Assembly: GCA_000310025.1 (NCBI GenBank) | Contig: FN649728.1 | Location: 248,001 to 312,000 of the forward strand | Source: Ectocarpus siliculosus | Lineage: Eukaryota; Sar; Phaeophyceae; Ectocarpales; Ectocarpaceae | DNA: 64,000 nucleotides | Direction of reading: 5' to 3' | Part shown: positions 23,146-35,800 of the stretch, piece by piece | Position numbering within the stretch: the first letter of the stretch is position 1 | How the letters are laid out: every line of letters starts with the position of its first letter | Position numbers and translations under genes: made by a program | The notes under the pieces: generated by a model | What the model was told of the DNA's origin: nothing | Seen by the model: the letters and a program-made list of their open reading frames with translations, nothing else | Database searches by the model: none

Positions 23146-26100
23146 ATGAACGAGGTGATACTAGCGACGGCTGGATACGACCACAAGATTCACTTCTGGG
23201 AGCCTCCCTCGGGAGAGTGCCGAAGCACGCTGCGGTTCAGCGACAGCCAGGTACGCATACCGTTGTAGGGCGTTATAAGTGCGCAGTGTGCTGTTGTGTC
23301 TCAGTTTGTCTAGTAAGACATGCGTGCAACCCAGTTGCGGAAGGGTGCATCGACCCTGCAACCTGTGTGGTTGCGTGCGTCGGCTTTTCTGCCGTGCATT
23401 TGATATGCGACGCGTAAACGGTGGTTTGGTATTCAAGGGGAAACGTGGGAAACATGCTTCCCATGTGACGTGTGCACAACTGCAACCTATGCAAAATAAA
23501 CCACCACCTGTTGCCCGATGACCACAAGGGGGTGTCCAGTTGAGAAACAGTATGGTGGCCACCGGTACTGTCGTGTGCGTCTTTCTTGAACTGAAATTGC
23601 CCGCGATAATCTGTTGGCCAATTAGTTGACGCCAACCTTTTTATGGCGGGACGGCTGTGAGTGTCCCGTTACTGCCGAATACATACTTTTTTTTTTTTTT
23701 CGTAATATGACACAACGAAACCATATTTTTGGCATCGACCGCCCAAACGGGCGTACCGTAGGAAAGACTTCGAGCAAGTCTTCTACCGCGGCGGGACAAA
23801 TAACACTCGCCGTGACAGCAGTGACGGAGTAGGCAACAGTAGCAGCGGTAGCCGCAAGGACGAAGACAAACACCCCGTGCCCTCTTTCCCTATAGGTGAA
23901 CAGCCTCAAGATCACGCCTGACAAGCAGTACACCCCGTGCCCTCTTTTCCCTATAGGTGAACAGCCTCAAGATCACGCCTGACAAGCAGTACCTAGCGGC
24001 CGCGGGCAACCCCCACGTGCGTCTCTTCGAGATCAACAGCCAGACCGCGAGCGCTCTCCGCTCGTACGACGGGCACGCCACGAACGTCACCGATGTCGGT
24101 GAGTGTTCCTCGCGGAATGTGTGGGTGGCATGCGGGATGAGAAAAATACGCGGAACGACCCAAAAGAACGACCCGCCATATGAGAAGTTTTCCTTGGGGC
24201 ATTGTCTTCGGTGTTCCTGTTTACTCGAGACTGTCGCAGTGGGACAACGTTGTGCGGGAACATGGGGCACAAGGTCGTTGACTATCTGTGTGGCTTGTGT
24301 TGCCCATGCTTGCCGTTGATGAACGGTCGATACTGTACGTGAAAAAAAGTTGACGACATCTCGCATGTGCCATGGCACCACCAGCCCCCTCCCGATACAC
24401 GTCCCGTGATGGGGATCTGATGCGCCAGCCCTCATCCTGGAAACATCGGTTCTGTCTTGTACTGACGATAAGACCCACTCCCTCCAACATGGAATCCCGC
24501 TCGCTCGCGTGGTGTCTATCACGTTGTATGCCAACAAACGGGTCTTGTTTGTAGGCTCTTGTCACAAATCGCTCGATAAAGAGGAGACCCAGGTGGGCGG
24601 GTGAATGAGTTTCGTTGGCTGGGGTACTCTGTCTGTTCACGCATTCTACGCTGATTTATTGCCGTCCTCACCGTCCCCCCCCTCCTTAAACAAAAATGCC
24701 CAATCAAGGTTTCCAAAAAGACGCGAAATGGATGTACACGGGATCAGAGGACGGTGCCATTAAGATCTGGGACCTACGAGCGCCTTCCTGCCAGCGTAAC
24801 TACGACGTGGGATCTGCGGTCACGACGGTGGCGTTGCATCCGAACCAGGCGGAGCTCATCTCTGGCGATATCGACGGCAAGATCAAGGTTCGTTGAGCAT
24901 CTACTGCGGAGTTTTGAAATGTAGCGTTTTCCTTGGGATGTTGGCTTTGCCAATTTTTTTGGCGTCTCGACTTCGTGGATCGGCAGGAGTTGCCACTTAT
25001 TGGAAAGGACATGTTTCATATATTGATGCTTGTTTGAATGGCGACGAATTTGTTTTGTCATTCTGCTCGAATTCATGGAGTAGTATCGCCCAGCCTTCTT
25101 TCCGAATCGATTTATCAACATTCGGTAAGCGAGATTGTACGTAAAGTGCTTTGTGTCGTACCGTATCTCGTTGTTGTATTGGGTTTTTAGCACGTGTGTG
25201 CTGTTGTTTAGCTCCTCGTGTAGCTATGTTTCATTGTCGGACTGCAGACGTTTTTCATGCTCAATTCCGTGCTTTGCCCTTCCAATACTGTTCCGTGCTG
25301 TTGGTTTGTGGGTCGAACTTGGAATTCCAGGTCTGGGACCTCACCGCCAACAAGTCCCACGAAATTGCCACGGACGGGAAGAACCACCCCATCCAGAGCT
25401 TGTCCATGGCAACAAACGCCTCCGTTCTCGTGGGTGCCAACAACAAGGGGACCGTCTTCGTATTCTCCCCGGGGGGTGACACGAAGGCGAGAGGGCATTG
25501 GTTTTGCCGCATTTTGTTGTGCCGCATTGGAGGCGGCGGAATCACCCGATGGGCATGCCTTCTAGGCTTTTGGCGGCGGTCCTTATCTCCGCGCCAACGT
25601 GTGCCTACCGGCATATTTCTCTTGTTGCCGAGCAGAGCAATCTAGTACATAGTGTGCCGCGAGGGCACTCGCTCAACGTGTTTTGGTTTATTCATTCGGG
25701 TATGTCGGTAAAATTGAACAACGACTTTTTTAGCACGCGCACGCGTAAGAGAATATTGTAACGCCACGCCGTCTCCCCCTTTGTCTGTCAGAGCTTCAAG
25801 AAGACCAACGAGATCAAGGCGCACGACACGTACCTGCTCAAGTGCGTGCTCAGCCCGAACGTCGAGAAGCTGGTGACGACCTCAGCAGACAAGACAGTCA
25901 AGGTCTGGGATACCAAGACATGGACACAACAACGAACCCTCGTGAGTGCTCTGCTATGCTGCGTAGTAGGTTCGCCGTTGGGTGCTCCGTGAGTGCGGCG
26001 GCCGCAGGGTGGCTGTGGACTTGAGTACAACAGTTTATCTCCTACTTCTAAGCACAGCAGTCAGTTGGCCGTGGCTTCGAGACTTCCCTTAGCTTGGGAC

Positions 26101-27732
26101 CGGACAACGGCGCGGTTTTACGGTCACCCACGACGAGCTGTCGAACCCTCCTGTCGCGCCACAAGTGTGTCGTGTGCCTTGCGAACAAGCATAGTAAAGT
26201 TCGCGTCAGTGATGCCCTCTCACCGCTTCATCAATTGATTGCTGCTGCTTTGTCTACTGTTGTGGTTGTGTGTATGGCCATTCTCTGCCTTTCCCGTTGC
26301 AATTTTGCAGGCACAACACCAACGCTGGGTCTGGGACGCCGTCTTCTCCGCGGACTCGTACTACATCATCACGGCGTCTTCCGATCAGAGCGCCAAACTC
26401 TGGGATGTGAGTTGCACGTGTTACCCTTGGTTTAAACCTCCCCTTAGCCTCGGCTTATCGTCGGTGTAAGCTCGGGTTTAACCTCGGCTTAAACTCGGCT
26501 TATCCTCGGCTTAAGCATTAGTTGGGCTCGAAAGAAGCCATGCTGCTTCGGCGGTGGAAGAAATTCCAGCCCCACCAAGGATTTGTACTCTACATACAGC
26601 GCCACGGTGCCTCCTCACGCGTAACCACTCGGAATACGCTTCCTTTTCCTTCGGGAGAAGGAGGCCCTAAATAGGGTCGGGTCCTGGTGTACCTTGAACA
26701 TGAGACCATCAAACCCCATGAGCCCATGAGGTGGGAGTTGGGTGCCCTGGGCGTTGCTTTGAGACCCCCGATCTCCCTCCACGACCCCAGCTTCGAGCAC
26801 CGCCGCGGCAACCGCCTTGCCACAATATGATCAGGCGAGGAACGGTATCCATCTGACGGGGGACTACCGTAGGTCACATAATAATCCAGACCCCCGGACC
26901 GATTTTCAAAGCGCGATTACTCCACGAAGAAGAGGATGCCAAAATCAAATACTACGTTTTCAGAAAGCTCTCGACGAGACAGCAGTTCCAACGCCGCCAT
27001 TTTCGGCACCGTTTTTGTTCTTTCGACCGAGTAATCGAGCTTTGAAAATCGTGTGAAATCCTGTGCAGCCTACGGTATATGACGCATGGAGGCATTATCA
27101 CCCCGTAAACGCCACCCCAAGTTCCCCTTGAACCCAGCCGCCCCCCTGATTGTATCCACCCTCCCGCACACCAGCAGGCAACGGCAAACGCACGCTACCG
27201 CAGAACAGAAGCTGACAACCCTCCACTTCTCTTGGCCCTTTAATTTGTTTCACACACAAAGCACGCGTTGTACGACTGACATCTTTGCATTTGTCAGACG
27301 ATTTGTGCAGCCGGTGCCTGACACACACATGTCCATACACATGCTCTTTGAAAGGGGTGTGTTCCGCCCCGGCTGTTGTACGGATGCGATGTCTGCTCCT
27401 GTCTGACTGCAGTCTAGTATTTACAATTTTTTTATCCGTACTTATACTTCGTAGTACGACCTTGTTTTACGCTTCCTTGGGTAGTTAGTCTGTGACCACG
27501 GAAGATGTCCGCGTCAGTTGTACTGTTATAGTATAGTATAGTACGGGCATTAGAAGGTACTGAGCGGACACCGGAACGGTTTTTAGTACAAATTAGTTTT
27601 TAACCCCCCTTCGCCCCCCACGCCACCTTGTTCTTGTACTTCTAGGTGCGAAGCGGGAGCTGCATATTGTCGTACATGAAGCACGACAATGCAGTCACCT
27701 GCGTGGCGCTCAACGACACCACCCCGTCGTAG
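23146..27732 (+). CDS. LST8: LST8 (mLST8/GbetaL), WD40 subunit of TOR kinase complexes
   Basis: A seven-bladed WD40 protein that binds and stabilises the TOR kinase domain. Seven exons: 23146-23250, 23957-24098, 24709-24887, 25331-25486, 25792-25941, 26311-26406 and 27646-27732; about 304 residues, the family length. It matches LST8 along its whole length: [117 protein letters not shown] and [10 protein letters not shown]. Two oddities: the acceptor of exon 2 and its first 35 exon bases are duplicated in tandem just upstream (23871-23930), and exon 4 appears to end at a GC donor (AAG/GCGAGA at 25486). The WD40 repeat in exon 4 is the most divergent. Regulation is not visible. Confidence 0.95.
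23871..23991 (+). repeat. Tandem duplication spanning an LST8 splice acceptor
   Basis: Two near-identical copies, 23871-23930 and 23931-23991 (differing by one T), each contain CCCTATAG/GTGAACAGCC, the 3' end of intron 1 and the start of exon 2. The downstream copy reads on into the rest of the exon. Using the upstream acceptor gives a short in-frame stretch and then a stop. Confidence 0.95.
26446..26515 (+). repeat. Degenerate tandem repeat CTCGGCTTA, unit about 11 bases
   Basis: Six or so imperfect copies of CTCGGCTTAA/CTCGGCTTATC lie just inside LST8 intron 6. Confidence 0.8.
27492..27580 (+). repeat. Dispersed repeat, copy 1 (LST8 intron 6)
   Basis: Starts GTGACCACGG, contains AGATGTCCGCGTCAG and GGCATTAGAAGGTACTG, and ends near ACCGGAAC. 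A second copy in the same orientation lies at 38525-38612 in the epimerase gene. Roughly 90 bases, with a variable middle. Confidence 0.8.
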
Positions 27733-29696
27733 TGGGTAGTACTCGTATCTGCGTTCGAAGCGACGGTGCCCCTCTTCGCAGAGGAAAAATTGTAAGAATG
27801 AGGCGTGGTCGTGGCGTGCCTAGTAACACTATTATAGTTCTTCGTGTGGATGAGTACGATTAATATGGTGGCCGTGATTTTGTGCGAGGGTAATGCTGTC
27901 AGTGAATGATATAGAAACACATCATTCCTTGAGTGCAATCCTTTGTTTTGTCGTTTCATTTTGTGTTTCCGAAATGTATATCTTGGCTCCTCTTCTTGTG
28001 TTTGTCATTGTAACAGACGTCATCGACGATCCCCTCGAGTTTGACCAATCAAGGAGCAACCAGGGGGGGGCGTGGTAGTGTTAGCGTTACGCCAAGTTGC
28101 CATGCCGCTTGCACATCCTTCGATCGGCGCTGGTGAGCATTCAGATCCTTCGAAACTCGAAGATAGATCCCGTTATGTATGTCCAGTCCATAGTGTTTCC
28201 AAGAGAATATTTTTGACCGATTGGAAAGAATGCCGTCGTTCAGAAAAATTGACCAACACTATGGGTCCCTAATACCGCTGCTTGGGATTATTAATACCTT
28301 CATTGAGGGGGGTACGGGCACCCCCAACGGTATTTCTATCGTAGTAGCGTTTTTGCGATGGGTTGCATGGGGCTTGGGGAGTAAGCTAGGACGGATGCGC
28401 AGTTAACGGATATATTCCGAGATGGTGTGATGTGACTTCCACGGCGGCGGTGTCATGCTAATTTGGCAGGGATGGGTGGTGACCGAGTCTTCGTAAGTTT
28501 GTTGGATCGATGTGTCGTTCGGGAGAAAGAAATGTTCGTTCGTGTTACAGTAGTTGTGGGGGCGTGTAACCATCGGATAGTATTGTGTTGTGGCAGCTGG
28601 ATGCAGCAGTATTTTGGTGTTAGTCTTGGTACTCACTAGTCGTTTTGTGCGGGTGACATGGCTCACGATGTTGCCCCAGACATTGTACAAGCGAACATGC
28701 TGATTTTGGTACCGCAAAAAAAGTGTCCAGCATGCAGCGAGTCTCAGCTGTACATTCAGCCGATATGATATCGATCATTGATTGGTAGCCTAACCTAGCC
28801 TTTAGCTACTGAGCACCCCAGGCTTGGCCAAAACTACCGGTTCGAAGAACTACTTCTGATTGGTGGGGCTGGCTACTGCTGACGTTTGTTTGTAAAAATA
28901 GCCGAAAGGTCGGTCGGTCGTCGTCTGTTATCGCTCGGTGATTTATTTCTGTTTCTGACCAAACTTCACCAAACAACGTACCACCAGTAGAACGCACGCA
29001 GTCCATGCAGTCGCTTTTGTTTCACACCACAGGAAGGAGTACAAGCAGCTGCTGCTGTAGGTTCTATTCTACTTACATTTTTCTTGCGATTTTGTCAAAA
29101 AAAAAACATTATTAAAAATGGAAAAAGGCCAACAAAATAAGAAAGAAATAGCCGTTTATAGTGTTTTCGTCTCGAACAATCGCTTGTTTTTTTTAGAAAA
29201 TATACACAAAAATGTACTAAAACCAAAGAAGAGGGGTAACCCGTTCGAGATATACGTATGGATCCTCATCACGTAGAATGGTACAGATGTACAGATCTCG
29301 GCAGCACTTACTTGCTTCTCCCACTTGGCTCCCTTATGACCATTCCATGTGCAACGAGACGCTGCTACTCTACATTCACACCAACCAGCGTTTGGATACA
29401 TACTTTGGATTCCGCGAGGTAGACGCATTTTAGTGCAGATTGCAGATTTATTTCGCCGCAATGTGTTTGACCAATCAGAACACTGCGTTCCACGCTCCGT
29501 GTGACGGATGGGAGATTTTAATTGGCCCGCCGGAAAAAAATCTGAACTCGCCGCATCCGACGCACTACCGCAGCAGTTAGGTCAAGTCAGAACATAGATA
29601 GAATACCTCCCACGCAATTGTCGTTCCTCGGCAAGCTGGAGCAGGGCTGAGGGTGAGGAAGAGGAGAGGATTCTGCCTCCTGTCTCCGTTGGAGTC
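27733..29696. other. Spacer between LST8 and the lipid desaturase gene
   Basis: No exon supported on either strand. It probably holds the LST8 3' untranslated region and the upstream region of the desaturase gene. The stretch 29090-29220 is AT-rich with A/T runs. Confidence 0.45.
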
Positions 29697-32060
29697 ATGC
29701 CTCCCCAGGCTACGATATCGAGCTCGGGCACGATGATACCGCCAGCAGATCCGGGCCACGGGCCGGCATCATCGGCTGACAAGAAGCATCAGCAGCTGCA
29801 GCAGCAGGGAGGCCAGGAGGAGGAAGTGCTTGTCGACGACAAGGGACGGCCGTACAACCTCGGTCCCAAGGGCTTCGTGCGAGATCTCAACACGCGAGCG
29901 GTGAAGATTGCACGCAGGGTTGCGCAGCAGTCTCAAGAGCGAGCAGCGGCAGCAGCAGCTGCAGCACCATCATCGAGTACGACCGGTGGCGGGGTTGTCA
30001 TGAAATCCACCATCACCGCAGCAGACTCGGCAGCCCTCGCCGCGGCCACCGCGGTGGCAGCCGACAAGAGCACGAGCGGCACCGTGCGCAGCTCCATCGC
30101 GCAGGAGATCCAGTTCGTTCTAGGCGGGCGCCTGCCGTTCGTGAAACGCATCGAGACTCTGGTCCGGGGTTACGTCTGCGTGTCCATGTTCTTCCTGATC
30201 CGTTACGGCATTCTCGAGTGCGGCGTTGCTCCCACGGTGGGAGCCTTCGCGGTCATGTACTTCGTGCTGGACTTCTACTCCGGGGTGCTGCACGTGGTCC
30301 TCGACGACGATTGGAACATGAACGTGCCGCTCCTGTCGCAGCCGGCCATGGAGTTCCAGTACCACCACCACATCCCAGACGACGGCTGCTCCCGCCCTTT
30401 CGTGGAGGGCATGGGAGACCTGAACTTCATTGTCGGCCTGCACCTGGCGCTCTTCACCGCGCTCTTCGTGAGAGGAGGGAGCCAGGACTTCATGCTGCTC
30501 ACGGCGGGGGGCTGGAAGATGGTGCTGGCTTACTGGGGCATCTGGAACCACCGCCAGGTGCCTGTCTGTGTGTGTGTGTCTGACGATGCATCATGGCGTG
30601 TCCCGCGAGATACACATGCATTCGGTCGACACTAGAGTAATACTGCTGTCCACGACACAACAGAACAATTGTGCCCTTTCGAGCGACCTCTCGGCAAGCA
30701 GTCGGCAGACACACAGCGGCAGGCACGATGAGGCTTGCATGGGGATGTGGCCTGCACACCAAGCAAGCCTACACCTTGTTGCCACATAGAACCATGCATC
30801 CAACACAAAGAAAGATTGCACGGTCTCAATGAACCGTTGGAGAGGAAGACAGAGACTGCTATTTGCTGTTGTATACATACGCATACACAGCACTCCAAGC
30901 GAAATGTCTGTACCGTGGGTGTATATAATATAGGGGTGTTTGATTGATGGGGGTGTTTGATTTAATTAATTGTTTTTGGGTTTGGGGAGTACATACGGAG
31001 TATCATATTCATGCTACAGCAGTAGTGCGCAACATGCTCTGCGTTTTTCGTTTTTGCGTCTGCAGCAGTAGCGAGTGTTATGAGGAGGTACAGCGCAACG
31101 CATCAGTACGACACCACAGCAATGTACACAGCGCACCTCTGCAATCTCACGAACTACTGCTGTTCACGTGCACCAATATGGAAGCAATTTGTATTTTAGA
31201 CTCGAATTATCCTGTTTACAGGTGACACAAGCACCGACAACATCACAACTGCTGTAACAATTCTAAAAGTTGTGCCGCATTCGCTCGCTCCCCCACTTCG
31301 AATCGAGTCTAAGCAGGGCCCTGATATCTGATATCGACTCTCGCTGAATTAGATCCGGAGCTACTGCTGTACAATATGCATTGGCATACGCATACGGAAG
31401 GCGTGTTACATTTTTGTATCTCCTACATGGAACCCTACTCCAAGGTTCAGCAAGTTAGAATATACCTCCTTCTACGAAGTACAGCGTATGATATGAGTTG
31501 CAATTTGTACCACGCCTTTCTATCAGCCGCTTTCGAAGAAGGTTCCCATTATGTAGGTAGATGTGTACGCTTGATGTGCACGGCGGTAACATCTAGTCTA
31601 TTCGAGCAAGCGGTTCAAGAATTCTTCGCCACCAACCCCAAGCAGATTCGCGTCGACGCATGTTTGGCACATCTCACCCGCAAGACAGACGGTGATGATG
31701 TGATGATGTGGCAGCAACAAAGCATTCTTCGCCTGCTTCTAGAAATCACACCCGCCAAGTATTCGTCAACCTTCCACAGCATGTGATAATAATCTCGGGC
31801 GATATTAGCTGGTAACCTGGTAAAATTTCTGGCGCTAGCCTGTGGCTTCCGATCTCTTCGTGGGAGGAACAAAAAAAAATGCCTCCCTGCGGTGCTTGCC
31901 AAGAAAAAAATACATGTCAGCGAGCAGTGTTCAGCAGTCCCTTCCCTCCGTTTGTGTTGCCGCGCATGCGCTTTCCACCTCTACAACACAATTGCGAAGT
32001 GGCGGAGTAATCACTCCGACTCTTGCAATCATTGTCCCTCTCCCCGCCTTACCTCTGTCA

Positions 32061-32101
<41 letters not shown>

Positions 32102-32896
32102 CCTCGTTCTTGTATTGCTTTTCGGGTTCGCACCTCTCTCGCGCGAACCAGGCTCACCAGCTGAAGAGCAAGCGGCCACGATGGTGCACCTACCTTCAGA
32201 ACAACGGTATCATGCTCTCGCCCGCAGCCCACAAGGTATTCCGCTGTGCTCTCTTTGTACAACTGACCTATCTTTTGGTTGCTGTTGCTGTGGTTGTTTT
32301 CGTCGTCTTTAATTGTCTTGCTGGCGCTGATGCTGATGCTGATGCTGATGATGTCCGGACAGCAGGCACAAGGTTGAGGTTTGTGCGTGTTGGCGCGTGT
32401 GACCCACGGTCGCCGACTGGGGGGTGCTCGAGCGAGGTGTCCTCGATGTTGTGAATGTTTTGTTGTTCAATCTCAGGCTTCGTGTGTTGATTGCCATATA
32501 TATTTTCCACGGACGCTATTCAGGTGCAAATGCTCCGGTTGTCTTGGCTATTTTTGAAGCCGGTACGGTACGGCGAAAAAACTCCACAATACTGTAGCAC
32601 AGCACCACTTGGGGAATGACCCCCGCCGATACAAAAGAATCTTGTCGCCAACCGCACATTGACCGCTGATCCCTCACCCCTCCCAAAACATTGTTTGCGT
32701 TGAATTTCGTCCAAAGGTGCACCACACCCCTCCCCACGACGACGAGTACTGCCTCCTCGGGGTCACCACCTGGCCGGTAACCTGGCTCGGACGCCGGAAC
32801 CTGGGGTCGATATTTTGGATCGCCCTGTTCTTGGGGCTTACCGCTCTCGACACGATTTGTGCGTCAAGGCTGCTGTCGATGGTGTTCGCGCGATAA
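29697..32896 (+). CDS. Kua/TMEM189/FAD4-type membrane lipid desaturase
   Basis: A lipid desaturase-domain protein of the group that includes animal plasmanylethanolamine desaturase (TMEM189/PEDS1), bacterial CarF and the plant plastid phosphatidylglycerol desaturase FAD4. Three exons: 29697-30557, 32152-32235 and 32717-32896; about 374 residues. The first ~150 residues are low-complexity (Gln, Ala and Ser rich), with no clear targeting peptide. Membrane segments lie near residues 158-172, 180-198, 243-260 and in the C-terminus (FWIALFLGLTALD). Histidine motifs appear in the family order: H199 before DD (HVVLDDD), HHH at 223-225 in EFQYHHHIP, H285 and H289 around the exon 1/2 joint, H314, then HHTPPHDDEYC at 317-327. 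Compared with TMEM189, the second His of the HKWSH box seems absent. The substrate cannot be read from sequence: plasmalogen, plastid phosphatidylglycerol and sphingolipid roles are all possible. Confidence 0.85.
32061..32102. repeat. CT microsatellite
   Basis: About 42 bases of CT, interrupted once. It lies in intron 1 of the desaturase gene, about 50 bases before the exon 2 acceptor, and may act as its pyrimidine tract. Confidence 0.9.
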
Positions 32897-35800
32897 AGTC
32901 GTTCCAACGACGTGATTGGCTGCTGAGGCAAGAGGGCGGGCGGCTCGGTGTCCTTAGCTGGGAAATGGACGAAAGGGTTAGTGGCTATCCCGTTTGAGGA
33001 GGGGGTTCGACGGTGCAGCACTACTGATGTTGGGCGGAAGGAAGGAAGGAATTGTGGTGCGACGCGATGCGGCTGCTGTCGAGAAAAAACCTACGTGAGA
33101 CTCTGGCGTGGTGGTGCGTTTTTACGATCGGCCGAAAACTAAACAGGGAGAAAGGACAGGGACGGGACGAAGCGAAGAGGCGGTGAGGTACGATCGGTAC
33201 GATAGAAGCAGACCCACAGGATGGCCAATATTTATTATTGGTCCATGGGTTCTTGATCGCCCTTCTGTGTGTGTGTCCCCGCCCCGCATGTTTTGGGTTG
33301 TTTGTTTCTTGTGTGCTTTCCTATTGTAGTGTGATGTCGTGTGTGAGGTACGTATGATATGGTCGACAGCAGCGTGGCTTGGTTGAGACGTCGGAGGAGG
33401 TTCGCTCTTTGCTCACCCTTTAGGGAAAGGTGTTTTTGAGAGAGAAGAGGGCGACGTAGCGGGCACACATGCCCCATCCTGTACTGTGTCGGTATCGGAG
33501 ACACGCCCTCTTCGTGTTGCCCGTTTCCACTCGGTGTCGTTTTGCGAGGAAAGATTACAACGGCGCGAGTGTATCTTATCCCGACTCCTAAGTTTAACTA
33601 ATCAGTTTGGTGTAAACCGGCCCCAACTACCACACCGGTATGCGTATTGGCAGCGTGTACCGCTTGGCTTAGCTGCGCGAAACGCACTCGTTTATATCTG
33701 AACAAGGCTTAGTAGTTAGTTTTAGGGCTAGCGCACGGCATGTGCACCTGTACCCCGGGGGCGTTTTGATGACGAGCTAGTTGTGGTCTACCAGAGAACA
33801 GAGAAGGGCAGGGACGAGGGAGAGCCCCACTTGGGCGCGCAGACTCTGCTGAGTCGCGTAGAACTAGGAATAAGAGTGCACCTCGTTGCCGCGTTTTTGT
33901 TTTGTTTTTTTTGTTGCGGCAAAGTTAAAGTTGGTTCTACACTGAAAGCGTATGTTTCCTTTGTCATGTCTTTTCTCTCTCTTCACTACTGTCATCTCCC
34001 TTTTTTTCTCTGTGGCGTAGTAAATTATTGCTCGTGGTCAAGAAATAGTTTTTGTTTCAGATTTAGATCAGAACCTTCAGAAGGAAAAAAGAAAAGAAAG
34101 TGTCAGAAACGTTTGGCAGCGGTTTTGGCAGCCGACCCCCAGGATCCGCTTTTTTTTTTCGATAGTCGTCGATGCCAGTCTTGCTCTTGCAATTAACCTT
34201 GAGGGTCGGAGAAACACATATTTTGTGTCGGGCTGTTCCTCAAGCGTAGTATTCTGTGTTACTGCTGTGGTTTTAGTTCCGACATCGCCCATGAAGACGT
34301 ACGTAGAATGTTCGAAGCCTAGCCTGCAACTTGTTTTATCGTGGGAAGATAGGGTTAGTCAATTTGTTAGAGTCGACACGCTCACGAGGATTGCTGCCCA
34401 GACACTTCTCGACTTGGTCGAGCACGGAACAATCCACGTGTTACTCCACCGTCTTGCCCAGCGGCATTTGGAGAAAATGCGGCAATTTTTGCATATGCGG
34501 TGTCCCCGAAATGCATCGCTGTTCTTTTCCTTCTTGCTCTTTTTCTGCCGTTTGTTTTTTTAATGAGAGCGAAACGGCCGCTTCCTCATGTAGAGTAGAG
34601 GCGTACAGTTGCAGAAATTGGTGGGTTTCGTACTCTGTACTACTGTGCAGGCCGTACCGTTGTGGGTTTAGGCAGGGGATCGGGGAAAACGAAGAAGGGG
34701 TGTTGAGGGGTAGGGAGGAGGTGAACTCACCACCAATGCAGTATGCGCCCGGGCCTTTGTTGTGGAAGTTATTTTTTGAGGGTCCATTTCTTGCCTATGA
34801 TGCATTTTTTTTCTGTCTCGTGTGTGGTGTGTTGTGTTCGTTCGTTCTGCTGATTTGACCCGCATGTATGTACCAAGATTTGTCCCTTGCCGTGTGCCTC
34901 TGTCAAGGACACAAGAGGAGGTTCTGTTATTCTTGACAAAGCTCAAAACGAGTGGTATTTTTGATGGCGAGACAACGTGCGTTGGGTGTCCAACCGTGAG
35001 CATGGATTGGGTGTACTTGACCTTGTACTTGACAGGCATGAAAACAAACATGGTATGGCAACGGTGGTGGTGGCGGCTGGCGGTATCCTCCGCAGCAGCG
35101 GCTGTGATGCATCGCTCTAGTGGGTGGAAGAAATGCGGGAAAAAGTTGGACCATAGAATAAAAAAACTACTAAATCCAGCGTTGGATAACCTTGAGGAGA
35201 GGGCGAAAAACGTTGGTGGCAGAGAGGAAGCACTCCCCTACCCGTGTGTGCTGCAGCAGGGGTTGCTAGCGTTGCTGATGGCTTTGTTGTCGTCGTTGTC
35301 ACTACGACTATCGAGGTTGGGTAGTCGGGGCCAGACGTTACGTCTCCCCGCATGCTGTCAGTTGACGAGGGTTACATCATTTTCCGCGTCTATCTACATG
35401 TATGTAGTCAGCTGCAAGGTTAACGAGTTCTGAGTGCAGCGACGCCTATCTGCGACGGGGATACTACCGCCGTCAGGTGGTGAGTGAGTGTTCGCCCCCC
35501 TCCCCAGGCCGGCTCTTCTATCTCGGGTTCGTAGAGCGATTGATCCGTGCACGTGTACGCGTCGGGAAAGCTCTCGATAGGGAGAGCTCTCGACGAGAAG
35601 AAGAGCTTTTCCAAAATGTCGCCATTCCTTTTCGGCGTTTGCTTTCAGCCTCTTGGTTGCGGAGAAATGGAGCCAGCCATGAAACTCGGCACGAGGGGGG
35701 GGTGCGATAACCCACTCGCACGATTACTGCACAAGTACGGTGGTCGACATGATATACCAACGACCTGGAGAGGGCAGCACGCACACTGCCGAGCAGTGCC

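Noticed and set aside
26590-26877. Minus-strand open frame in LST8 intron 6
   Set aside because: Somewhat protein-like but isolated; possibly an old repeat fragment, not enough to name.
34822-35433. A 203-codon plus-strand open frame after the desaturase gene
   Set aside because: Composition is not protein-like (Trp and Leu runs from simple sequence) and it lies in a likely 3' untranslated region.
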